Both the position numbers and the translations under genes were made by a program. The notes under the pieces are model-generated. The model saw only the letters and a program-made list of their open reading frames with translations, did no database searches and was not told the origin of the DNA. From contig JAIUPE010000002.1 in assembly GCA_020160875.1 (NCBI GenBank), forward strand, positions 64,084-105,055: DNA of 40,972 nucleotides, written 5' to 3'. Shown here piece after piece: positions 7,379 to 14,771 of the stretch. The stretch comes from Pseudomonadota bacterium. Lineage in GTDB: Bacteria > Pseudomonadota > Alphaproteobacteria > Rhodospirillales > Rhodospirillaceae. Position 1 is the first letter of the stretch; every line of letters begins with the position of its first letter.

Positions 7379-8758
7379 ATGAGTCAGTTCAAGATGGTGC
7401 TGAAGGTGGGCGTGGCGGTCGCGGCGCTTGTTGCCGCTGTCGGCGCGTCCGCCGCCGATAAAGGCGCGAAGCATCCGGTTTACACCACGCCGCAAGGTAT
7501 CACCCTGCAAGCGCTTGGCCGTGGGCAGGGATGGGATCTCGGCAAGGAAACCGCCTCGGTCGTTTTCCGCGACGAAGTCGCCTACACCGATGCGCGGGGC
7601 ATGACGCTGTATACTTACAAGCTCGATGCGCCGGGCAAATCCAATTGCACGGCCGAATGCACCGAGAAGTTCAAACCCGTGTCGCCCATAGCCGGCGCCG
7701 TTGCGTTTGGCGACTGGGCAATCATCACGCGCGACGACGGCGCCAAGCAGTGGGCGGTTCAAGGCCGTCCACTTTATACGTACACCGAAGATGTCGATCC
7801 GGGTTCGCTGGCCGGCAACAGCGCGGCGCGGTTTGGCGCGAAGCGTATGGATGGCTCGGGAAAGATGGTCGGCGGCGGCATCCGTGGTTCGGGCGGTCGC
7901 GCCGGCGGCAAGGACAAGCCGATGCCCGAGAATTGGCAACCTGCCCTGATGTATCCCGCCGGCGAGAAGTTCGGCGCGGTGCCGAATGGTGTGCAGATCG
8001 AAGAGATCCTGGAATCCTCCGCGCTTGGTCTCGTCGACCATCGCCGTCACACGCTCTATGTGTTTGACGGCAATGCAAAGGATGAGAAGAAGCTGACGAA
8101 CGTGGGGTGGACGCCGCTCGCGGCCCCGGCCATTGGTTTTCCTATCGGCGACTTCACGATCATCGCGCGTGATGATGGCACCTCGCAGTGGGCTTACAAG
8201 GGCCAAGGCCTCTACAGTTACGACGAAGACCAGAAGTTCGGCGATTCCTACGGCGTCGGCGCCGATGCGCGCTGGAAAGTCGCGACCGTGCAGAAACACT
8301 TCCTGCCGGACGGCGTGAAGCTGCAGCCGACGCTGGGTCAGGGTTACACCTGGGCCACGGAAGCCGGCATGACGCTTTATAAGCGCGATGGTCATATCTA
8401 TCAGTCCGGCGGCGGACACAGCCTACATCGTGGTCAGCCGCATCGTCCGGCTGTGGGCCGCGATATCGGCACTAAGTCGCGCTGCGGCGACGCCTGCGAT
8501 CAATGGAAGCCATTCCTCGCGCCGGCCAACGCGCAGCCGCAAGGGTATTGGACGGTCTACACGCGTGACGACGGACAGAAGCAGTGGGCCTACATGGGCT
8601 ATGCGCTCTACACTTTCGCCGGCGACAAGAAGCCCGGCGATATGCTCGGCCACGACACTTACAACATGGAGCTCTCGTTCGATCCGAAAAAGATTGTCGA
8701 CGTGGGCACGCCGATGGATGGCGTCGCGACGCTCGTGTGGGCGATCGCGCATCCGTAA
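7379..8758 (+). CDS. Exported protein with three COG4315-type (Lipoprotein_15-like) repeats
   Basis: A 459-residue secreted protein with a signal peptide ending ASA near residue 25. Three copies of a repeat follow, at roughly residues 45-130, 200-310 and 315-440. Each repeat has a GMTLYTY/TLYVF/GMTLYK strand, then a W-x-IITRDDG or YTRDDG turn, then KQWAYxGxxLYTY with a following D and P-G. This is the pattern of the secreted Y-X4-D repeat family (COG4315, pfam03640). Repeats 1 and 3 keep paired cysteines (CTAEC and CGDAC); repeat 2 has none. The family has no established biochemical role. ATG 7379 has GGGAGAG upstream; a GTG at 7358 would put charged residues before the signal. It lies 24 bases after the DUF1552 gene, presumably in the same transcript. 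Confidence 0.85.
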   Translation: MSQFKMVLKVGVAVAALVAAVGASAADKGAKHPVYTTPQGITLQALGRGQGWDLGKETASVVFRDEVAYTDARGMTLYTYKLDAPGKSNCTAECTEKFKPVSPIAGAVAFGDWAIITRDDGAKQWAVQGRPLYTYTEDVDPGSLAGNSAARFGAKRMDGSGKMVGGGIRGSGGRAGGKDKPMPENWQPALMYPAGEKFGAVPNGVQIEEILESSALGLVDHRRHTLYVFDGNAKDEKKLTNVGWTPLAAPAIGFPIGDFTIIARDDGTSQWAYKGQGLYSYDEDQKFGDSYGVGADARWKVATVQKHFLPDGVKLQPTLGQGYTWATEAGMTLYKRDGHIYQSGGGHSLHRGQPHRPAVGRDIGTKSRCGDACDQWKPFLAPANAQPQGYWTVYTRDDGQKQWAYMGYALYTFAGDKKPGDMLGHDTYNMELSFDPKKIVDVGTPMDGVATLVWAIAHP

Positions 8759-8766
8759 AAGTTCTA

Positions 8767-8817
8767 ACCGGCCGGAGCGATCCCGCATAATAGGGGCGCG
8801 GGGTTCCTCCGGCCGGT
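8767..8817 (+). other. Long inverted repeat between the repeat protein and TonB receptor genes
   Basis: A perfect 11-bp inverted repeat (8767-8777 and 8807-8817, both around CCGGCCGG) with a 29-base loop lies just after the stop codon. A second GCCGG/CCGGC pair sits near 8830-8850. No T tract follows, so it is not a standard terminator. It could be an mRNA stabiliser, a processing site or an operator for the receptor gene. Confidence 0.5.
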
Positions 8818-8881
8818 AAGGAAAAAGAGCCGGGTTCCACATCCGGCTTCGTTTCGCTTCATCGTCACATCTGGGGGGAAT

Positions 8882-11752
8882 ATGCTTAAAGTCTTCAAGA
8901 CGACCAATCGCCGTCGCGTGCTGGTATCGACCGCGAGCGTCACGGTGCTCGCCATGTCCGTAGCGACGCCGACCTTCGCGCAGGCGCAGCAAGCGCAAGC
9001 CGGGCCCGTCGACGAGATCGTCGTCACCGGCACGCGCGTCGTGCGCGATGGTTACCAGGCGCCAACGCCGCTGACGGTCGTCGGCATCGAGGAGCTCCTT
9101 CAGTCGCCGGCCGAAAACCTCGCCGATTTCGTGAACGATCTGCCGTCGGTCGCCAATTCGACGACCCCGCAGGGCTCCAGCACCTCGGCCTCGTCGGGCA
9201 CCGCGGGCGTGAACTCGATCAACTTGCGTTCGCTCGGTTCAAACCGCACGCTCGTCCTCATCGATGGCCAGCGTTCGGTGCCGTCGACCCTCAACAGCAT
9301 CGTCGACGTGAACAACTTCCCGCAGATGCTGGTGGAGCGCGTCGACGTCGTGACCGGCGGCGCGTCGGCGGCCTATGGATCAGATGCGGTGTCCGGTGTC
9401 GTCAACTTCATCCTCGACAAGGATTTCACCGGCTTTAAAGGCGCGGTTGAAGGCGGTCTTACGACATATGGTGACGGAGCAAATTGGAAAGTCTCGCTCG
9501 CGGGCGGAACGCCGTTCGCCAACGACCGCGGCCACATCATCTTCAGCGGTGAAATCGCCGACCGTCACGGGATCAATAAAGTGCCGGCCAACCGCGATTG
9601 GAACAATCAGGGTTGTTATCAAATCAATAACCCGGCCTATACAGCCACGAACGGCGCGCCGGAACGGCTGAATGTTTGTGGCGCGGCTCTCAGTCAGGCC
9701 ACGATCGGCGGCATCATCACGAATACGGCGCTCGCCGGCACCGCTTTTGGCCCCGGTGGCACGCCTTATCAGTTCAATTATGGCTCGACCCGCCAAGATC
9801 CTTGGATGGTCGGCGGCGATTGGAAGTCGAACCAGTTCAACAACGTTCAGGCGCTCGATCCTGCCGAACACCGTGAAGGCGTTTTCACGCGTGTCAGTTA
9901 CGACATCGCCGACAATATCGAGGTGTTCGGTCAAGCCTCCTGGAACTACACCGATTCCGACGGCGTGACGGGTTATCAGTTCAACCAGGCCAATATCATC
10001 ATCCGTTCCGACAACGCGTTCATTCCGGCGGCCGTCAAGACGCGTGTGGATGCCCTCGGTCTTTCGCAGTTCAACATGGGCAGCATGAACGGCGATCTAC
10101 CGCTGCGCCGCACGGACAATCGCCGTTATACAACGCGCTATGTCGTCGGCATCAACGGCGATACGGAAGCGATGGATACGACCTGGACCTGGGATGCCTA
10201 TTATCAGAAAGGCATCACGCGCACCCACGAATCCGTCGTCGACATCACCAACAACGTCCGTCTTGCCAACGCCGCCGATGCGATCCGAAATGCGGCGGGA
10301 GTCATCGTCTGTCGCATCAACGCCGATGCGGTTACGACCAATGACGATCCGGCCTGCGTGCCCTTCAATCGCATGGGAACCGGCGTGAACAGTCAGGCGG
10401 CGCTCAACTACCTGATTGACGATCCGTACCGCAATCAACGCTTCGCGCAGGATGTGGGTGCCTTCTCCGTCTCCGGCGAGCCGTTTGGCCTGTGGGCCGG
10501 CCCGGTATCGCTCGCGTTCGGGGCCGAACACCGTATCGAGAAGGTCGCCGGCAACGTCGATCCGGCTTACCGCTCCGGCTGGTTCGTGGGGAACTTCCTG
10601 CCCAGCTTCGGCAAGTACAACGTCACCGAAGGCTTCGTCGAAACGGTGGTCCCGCTGATCGAGCAGCAGCTCGACCTCAATGCCGCGGTTCGCTTCACCG
10701 ACTATTCCACGTCCGGTTTCGTGACGACCTACAAGGTCGGTTCGACCTGGTCGCCGCTGCCCGATATTCGGTTCCGCGGCACCTACTCGCGTGATATCCG
10801 TGCGCCGAACCTGCAGGAGCTGTTCGCCGCCGGCACCTCGAACACCAACACCGTCATCGATCCGTTCAACGGACGCCAATCGATCCAATACACCGGCTTC
10901 AACACGGGCAACCTCGCGTTGGATCCAGAAAGGGCCAAGACGCTTGGTCTCGGCGTCGTACTGCAGCCCAGCTTCATCCCAGGCCTCCAGGCGTCGGTTG
11001 ACTACTTCAATATCAAGATCAAGGGCGCCATCGGAACCGTGCAGGCGCAACAGATCGTCGACTTCTGCTTCGAAGGCATCCAGCAGTACTGCGCGGCGAT
11101 CACGCGCGGCACCAGCCCGGGCGGTGCGCCGATCATCACGCGTATCTCGATCTCGCCTTTCAATCTGGCCGTCAAGGAAGCGCGTGGTCTCGATTTCGAC
11201 GTCAGCTATCGCATGGCGCTTTCGGATCTCAGCGACGGGATGAACGGCAATCTCTCGCTGCGCCTCCTCGCGTCTCATTATATCAAGAACTATGAGAACG
11301 ACGGCATCGTCGCGCCAGTGGACACGGCGGGCCAGAACGACGGCACCAACCATGTGCCGAGCTGGATCTACCGCATCTCGGCGTCGTACTCGAACGAGCC
11401 GTTCACGTTCACCTTGACGGGTCGTGGTGTCAGCAGCGGCACGATCTTGAACTCGAATATCGAGTGCAAAACCGGTTGCCCGGCCTCCACCGCCAGCAAT
11501 CGCACCATCGACAACAACCACCTGGCGGGCGCGTTCTATTGGGACACCAACATCGCCTACAAGCTCAGCAGCTACAGCGATGACGGTCTGGACGTCGAAA
11601 CGTTCCTGAATGTGAAGAACCTCGCGAACAAGGATCCTGTGATCGTTCCCGGCGGCCCTGCCGGCAGCGCCTACGGCACGATCTCGACCAACCAGGCGGT
11701 CTATGACGCCCTTGGCCGCGTGTTCCGCGCCGGCATCCGCTTCCGGATGTAA
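8882..11752 (+). CDS. TonB-dependent outer-membrane receptor
   Basis: A 956-residue outer-membrane transporter. The signal peptide ends around TFA at residue 34. DEIVVTGTR at about 44-52 is the usual TonB-box-like start. The plug domain follows and contains NLRSLGSNRTLVLIDGQR, then VERVDVVTGGASAAYGSDAVSGVVNFI, the classic plug signature. The rest is a beta-barrel with many alternating strands, a conserved TFKxGxTWxP-type region with IRAPNLQELF, and a final strand ending FRAGIRFRM. Length and motifs fit the large receptors for plant or oligomeric compounds rather than short siderophore receptors, but the substrate cannot be named. GGGGGGA precedes the ATG. It follows the DUF1552 cluster and precedes the propeller gene, suggesting that it imports a substrate or product of those proteins. 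Confidence 0.93.
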   Translation: MLKVFKTTNRRRVLVSTASVTVLAMSVATPTFAQAQQAQAGPVDEIVVTGTRVVRDGYQAPTPLTVVGIEELLQSPAENLADFVNDLPSVANSTTPQGSSTSASSGTAGVNSINLRSLGSNRTLVLIDGQRSVPSTLNSIVDVNNFPQMLVERVDVVTGGASAAYGSDAVSGVVNFILDKDFTGFKGAVEGGLTTYGDGANWKVSLAGGTPFANDRGHIIFSGEIADRHGINKVPANRDWNNQGCYQINNPAYTATNGAPERLNVCGAALSQATIGGIITNTALAGTAFGPGGTPYQFNYGSTRQDPWMVGGDWKSNQFNNVQALDPAEHREGVFTRVSYDIADNIEVFGQASWNYTDSDGVTGYQFNQANIIIRSDNAFIPAAVKTRVDALGLSQFNMGSMNGDLPLRRTDNRRYTTRYVVGINGDTEAMDTTWTWDAYYQKGITRTHESVVDITNNVRLANAADAIRNAAGVIVCRINADAVTTNDDPACVPFNRMGTGVNSQAALNYLIDDPYRNQRFAQDVGAFSVSGEPFGLWAGPVSLAFGAEHRIEKVAGNVDPAYRSGWFVGNFLPSFGKYNVTEGFVETVVPLIEQQLDLNAAVRFTDYSTSGFVTTYKVGSTWSPLPDIRFRGTYSRDIRAPNLQELFAAGTSNTNTVIDPFNGRQSIQYTGFNTGNLALDPERAKTLGLGVVLQPSFIPGLQASVDYFNIKIKGAIGTVQAQQIVDFCFEGIQQYCAAITRGTSPGGAPIITRISISPFNLAVKEARGLDFDVSYRMALSDLSDGMNGNLSLRLLASHYIKNYENDGIVAPVDTAGQNDGTNHVPSWIYRISASYSNEPFTFTLTGRGVSSGTILNSNIECKTGCPASTASNRTIDNNHLAGAFYWDTNIAYKLSSYSDDGLDVETFLNVKNLANKDPVIVPGGPAGSAYGTISTNQAVYDALGRVFRAGIRFRM

Positions 11753-11770
11753 AAAGGCGGCCATCTACAA

Positions 11771-11802
11771 AAGGAGGGGCCAAAAGCCCCTCCTTTTTTT
11801 TC
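11771..11802 (+). terminator. Intrinsic terminator after the TonB receptor
   Basis: A perfect 10-bp stem (AAGGAGGGGC at 11771-11780 with GCCCCTCCTT at 11786-11795), a five-base loop, and an uninterrupted run of T to 11800 followed by TCT. Confidence 0.94.
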
Positions 11803-11808
11803 TATAAT
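11803..11808 (+). promoter_or_regulatory. Possible -10 box for the propeller gene
   Basis: An exact TATAAT directly follows the terminator T tract, about 90 bases before the propeller start codon. No convincing -35 is visible, because the position falls inside the terminator loop. The call is tentative. Confidence 0.3.
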
Positions 11809-11900
11809 GATAATTGAGATCAGGGCGTGTTCCGACGACGTGCAAGCGGGTTTCCGCCAAGAACATGCTCAGGATACAGAATCTGGGAGGGACACCGGCT

Positions 11901-13043
11901 ATGCGAATTCTTCACTCATTCCTCGCGCTTGCTCTGGCGTTCAGCGTAGCAGCGCCTACGCTCGCCGCCGATGCTGCGCCTGAATTCAAAGTCGATCCGT
12001 TCTGGCCGCAGACGCTGCCGAACAACTGGGTGCTCGGCGAAATCTCCGGTCTCGCGGTCGATGCCCAAGACAATGTGTGGGTGATTCATCGCCCGCGTAC
12101 GTTGACCGCGCGCGAAACCAAGGCCGGCCGCACGCCGCCGGCCGCGCCCTGTTGCGTTGCCGCGCCGCCGGTGATCGCGTTCAGCCCGGAAGGTAAGGTC
12201 GTCGCTGCATGGGGTGGGCCCGGCCAAGGTTATGACTGGCCGTCGAGCGAACACGGCGTGACCGTCGATCCGCAAGGCAATGTCTGGATCCTCGGCAACG
12301 GCGATGGTCCGCTCGGCGCCGATGGGAAACCTGATCGGTCGAAAGCCGATGGCCATGCGATCAAGTTCACGCGCGACGGCAAGTTCCTGTTCCAGCTGGG
12401 CAAGCCTGGGGCGACCAAGGGCAGCCTCGACAAGAACCAACTCGCCAAGGCGCCGAAGATCGTCTTCGACGCGAAGGGCGAGGAAGCCTATATCGCCGAT
12501 GGCTATGTGAACCATCGTATCATCGTCTATGACGCCAAGACCGGCGCCTTCAAACGCATGTGGGGCGCTTATGGCAACGCGCCGACGGATAAGGATCAGC
12601 CCGGCGTCAATCCGAAGACAAACCTTCCCGACCAAATGGAGACGGTGCACTGCGTCGTGCGCGCCAACGACGGCCTGGTTTATGCCTGCGACCGCCAGAA
12701 CCAACGCATCCAGGTGTTCGAAAGCAGCGGTAAGTTCGTGAAAGAGTTTCTCTACAACATGCCTAACCTCGACCAGCGCATTCCGGGCCGCGTCGCCGAC
12801 ATGGCAATCTGGCAGGACAAAGCCCAGAGCTATCTCGTCATCGCCGACGGCAATTTTGAAACAGTTCGCATCGTGAGTCGTGAGAATGGGCAGGAAGTAC
12901 GCACCTTCGGCCGTCAGGGCCCCTATGCCGGCGAATTCTCCCGCCTGCATGTGATCACGACGGACTCCAAGGGCAACGTGTTCACCGGCGAGGCGGGGGG
13001 GCACCGCGTTCAGAAGTTCGTGCCCAACACGCCGATTAAATAA
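11901..13043 (+). CDS. Exported six-bladed beta-propeller (NHL-type) protein
   Basis: A 380-residue secreted protein with a signal peptide (MRILHSFLALALAF, ending TLA near residue 22). NHL-type blades follow: ISGLAVDAQDNVWVIHRP, HGVTVDPQGNVWILG, IKFTRDGKFLFQLG, IVFDAKGEEAYIADG, VYACDRQNQRIQVF and HVITTDSKGNVFTGE. The spacing fits a six-bladed propeller like that of peptidyl-alpha-hydroxyglycine amidating lyase and related proteins. The lyase reaction should not be assumed. An unusual PPAAPCCVAAPP loop near residue 85 carries adjacent cysteines. ATG 11901 was chosen because GGGAGG lies at 11885-11890 and the signal peptide begins there. Terminators on both sides make it a single-gene transcript, but its position next to the receptor suggests a role in handling the same substrate. 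Confidence 0.85.
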   Translation: MRILHSFLALALAFSVAAPTLAADAAPEFKVDPFWPQTLPNNWVLGEISGLAVDAQDNVWVIHRPRTLTARETKAGRTPPAAPCCVAAPPVIAFSPEGKVVAAWGGPGQGYDWPSSEHGVTVDPQGNVWILGNGDGPLGADGKPDRSKADGHAIKFTRDGKFLFQLGKPGATKGSLDKNQLAKAPKIVFDAKGEEAYIADGYVNHRIIVYDAKTGAFKRMWGAYGNAPTDKDQPGVNPKTNLPDQMETVHCVVRANDGLVYACDRQNQRIQVFESSGKFVKEFLYNMPNLDQRIPGRVADMAIWQDKAQSYLVIADGNFETVRIVSRENGQEVRTFGRQGPYAGEFSRLHVITTDSKGNVFTGEAGGHRVQKFVPNTPIK

Positions 13044-13067
13044 CCCGTCAAAGCGGGGTAGAATAAG

Positions 13068-13095
13068 AAGGGAGGAGCATGGCTCCTCCCTTTTT
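13068..13095 (+). terminator. Intrinsic terminator overlapping the 5' end of the AlkC gene region
   Basis: A perfect 11-bp stem (AAGGGAGGAGC at 13068-13078 with GCTCCTCCCTT at 13082-13092), loop ATG, tail TTTTT. The loop is itself an in-frame ATG for the following gene, and the left arm contains its only adjacent Shine-Dalgarno-like sequence. Confidence 0.9.
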
Positions 13096-13111
13096 CTTTG
13101 GGGATTCCAAG

Positions 13112-14266
13112 TTGCCTGATTCTAAAGCACGCACCGAACCGGCGCCGTCGGCGTTCAAGGACTTCTTCAACAAGGCGCTTGTGGAGGATATGGCCCACCA
13201 CCTGCACCGGGTATGGCCCGATTTCGACAAGACGGGATTTTCGAAAACGGCGCTCGCCAATTTTTCAGCGCTGGAGCTTAAGCAGCGATCCCACCAGATC
13301 GCGAAAGCCCTTGCGGAGCATCTTCCCAAGGATGTGCCCAAGGCGCTGCGCACGCTGACGGCGTCACTTCGGCCCCTGGATAAGAATGGCGCGCTCGATG
13401 AGGATGCGAAGAAAGGCATCGCCGGTTGGGCGATCCTGCCGTTCGGCGAATATGTTGCGGCGAACGGGCTTGCCCATGTGAAGGAATCGCTCGCGGCTCT
13501 GCGGGAGCTTACGATCAGAAGCACATCCGAATTCGCCATCCGGCCGTTCCTTCTCGCGCACCCGAAAGAAACGCTACGGGTCCTTAAAGATTGGGCGAAG
13601 GATAAGAACGAGCATGTGCGCCGACTTGTCTCGGAAGGTACACGTCCACGTCTACCGTGGGGTATGCAGTTGAGGGCGTTCGTGCAGGATCCGGCGCCGA
13701 TCCTCCCGCTTCTGGAGTCCTTGCGCGATGACCCTTCGGAATATGTCCGCCGCTCCGTCGCCAACAGTCTGAATGACATCGCCAAGGATCATCCGGCCCT
13801 GGTCGCTGCGATCGCCGGGACGTGGTTGAAGGATGCCAGTCGCGATCGGGTGCGATTGATCCGGCACGCCTGCCGGACACTGATCAAGGCAGGCCACCGC
13901 GCCACGCTTAATGCGCTCGGCTACGCGCCATCAGCCAAAGTGGAACTCGCCGCATTCTCTCTGAGCCCGGCGAAACTCATATTCGGGAATGCGTTGACGC
14001 TGAAGGTGCAGCTCAAGAGCACGGCGAAGGTGCCGCAGAAGATCGTGTTCGACTACGTGCTGCATCACCGCAAGAAAAGCGGGACCTCCGCGAAGGTCTT
14101 CAAGTGGAAAGCCTTCACGCTCGAGGCGGGGCAAACGATCGAGCTGATCCGTAAACATGCTATCCGGCGCATCACCACCCGGGTCTATTACCCGGGCGCG
14201 CACAAGGTCGAGGTGATGGCGAACGGCAAGGTGCTCGGCGGAAAAAGCTTCACACTTATAATGTGA
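13112..14266 (+). CDS. alkC: AlkC-family DNA alkylation repair glycosylase with Ig-like C-terminal domain
   Basis: A 384-residue protein of the AlkC/AlkD HEAT-repeat glycosylase superfamily, which excises alkylated bases such as 3-methyladenine without flipping them out. The N-terminal FKDFFNKALVEDMAHHL, the LELKQRSHQIAKAL helix, the FAIRPFL segment, HVRRLVSEGTRPRLPW and YVRRSVANSLNDIAKDHP are AlkC-type signatures. From about residue 290 a beta-rich domain (VDFxL-like strands, VYYPGAHKVEVMANG) matches the Ig-like module of the long AlkC form. Start choice is uncertain. TTG 13112 has GGGGA seven bases upstream and excludes the terminator. An in-frame ATG at 13079 would add eleven residues encoded by the terminator stem. 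The gene converges with the histone-like gene, 20 bases away. Confidence 0.87.
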   Translation: MPDSKARTEPAPSAFKDFFNKALVEDMAHHLHRVWPDFDKTGFSKTALANFSALELKQRSHQIAKALAEHLPKDVPKALRTLTASLRPLDKNGALDEDAKKGIAGWAILPFGEYVAANGLAHVKESLAALRELTIRSTSEFAIRPFLLAHPKETLRVLKDWAKDKNEHVRRLVSEGTRPRLPWGMQLRAFVQDPAPILPLLESLRDDPSEYVRRSVANSLNDIAKDHPALVAAIAGTWLKDASRDRVRLIRHACRTLIKAGHRATLNALGYAPSAKVELAAFSLSPAKLIFGNALTLKVQLKSTAKVPQKIVFDYVLHHRKKSGTSAKVFKWKAFTLEAGQTIELIRKHAIRRITTRVYYPGAHKVEVMANGKVLGGKSFTLIM

Positions 14267-14286
14267 GCCTTCTCCGCGCCGAGGCT

Positions 14287-14667
14287 TTATGGCGTATTGT
14301 CGTCGTCCGGAACGGACAACTGCATGCGATCGTCGCTCGCATTGAGATTGCGGACCGTGCGCATGTGGTCTTCCCAATTGTCGGCGAACTCGGTCATGGC
14401 CTGGATCAAGACCTCTTCGAGGCTCAGGTCCATCTGGACGGCGAGATTGCGCAGGCGGGTGTCCAGCTCGATGGACACGCCCAGGCGCACGCCGTCGGCG
14501 GCCGGTTTCTTAACGGCGCGCTTCTTAGAAGCGCTCTTCTTCGCGGCGCTTTTCTTAACGCTGCTCTTCCCGCGCGCCTTCGCGGCGGGGGCTCGCTTTG
14601 CGCTTGTCTTCTTCTTGGTGGCTTTGCCGGTCTGTTTCTTCGCGGCTTTCTTCTTGGCCTTCGCCAT
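14287..14667 (-). CDS. Histone H1-like basic tail fused to a short ribbon-helix-helix-like domain
   Basis: A 126-residue protein in two parts. Residues 1-58 are almost only Lys, Ala, Ser and Pro (KKAAKK, KKSAAKKSASKK), like eukaryotic H1 tails and bacterial Hc1/AlgP-type proteins, and would bind DNA or RNA nonspecifically. Residues 59-110 are ordinary: VRLGVSIELDTRLRNLAVQ, then LSLEEVLIQAMTEFADNW, a strand-helix-helix pattern as in ribbon-helix-helix dimerisation domains. An acidic tail with DDD ends the protein. The start ATG has GAGGTG six bases upstream on the coding strand. It is divergent from the penicillin-binding protein gene, with 104 bases between. A nucleoid-associated or regulatory role is inferred, not shown. 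Confidence 0.8.
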   Translation of the reverse strand: MAKAKKKAAKKQTGKATKKKTSAKRAPAAKARGKSSVKKSAAKKSASKKRAVKKPAADGVRLGVSIELDTRLRNLAVQMDLSLEEVLIQAMTEFADNWEDHMRTVRNLNASDDRMQLSVPDDDNTP

Positions 14668-14771
14668 GGGAGCACCTCGGACGTGGGGTTTTATGATATG
14701 ATAGCCCTTAATCCGCCGTATTTAGCCGTCAAAACCGCGCCTGTCAGGGGTTCTTTTTTATATGCTCTATC

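Noticed and set aside
5759-8419. A very long open frame on the minus strand opposite the DUF1592-DUF1552 cluster
   Set aside because: It is antisense to three well-supported exported proteins, has no recognisable domain, and is the expected result of high G+C at third codon positions.
10097-11764. A 555-codon minus-strand frame opposite the TonB receptor
   Set aside because: The receptor's plug and barrel motifs are clear on the plus strand; the antisense product is Arg-, Val- and Asp-rich without any family signature.
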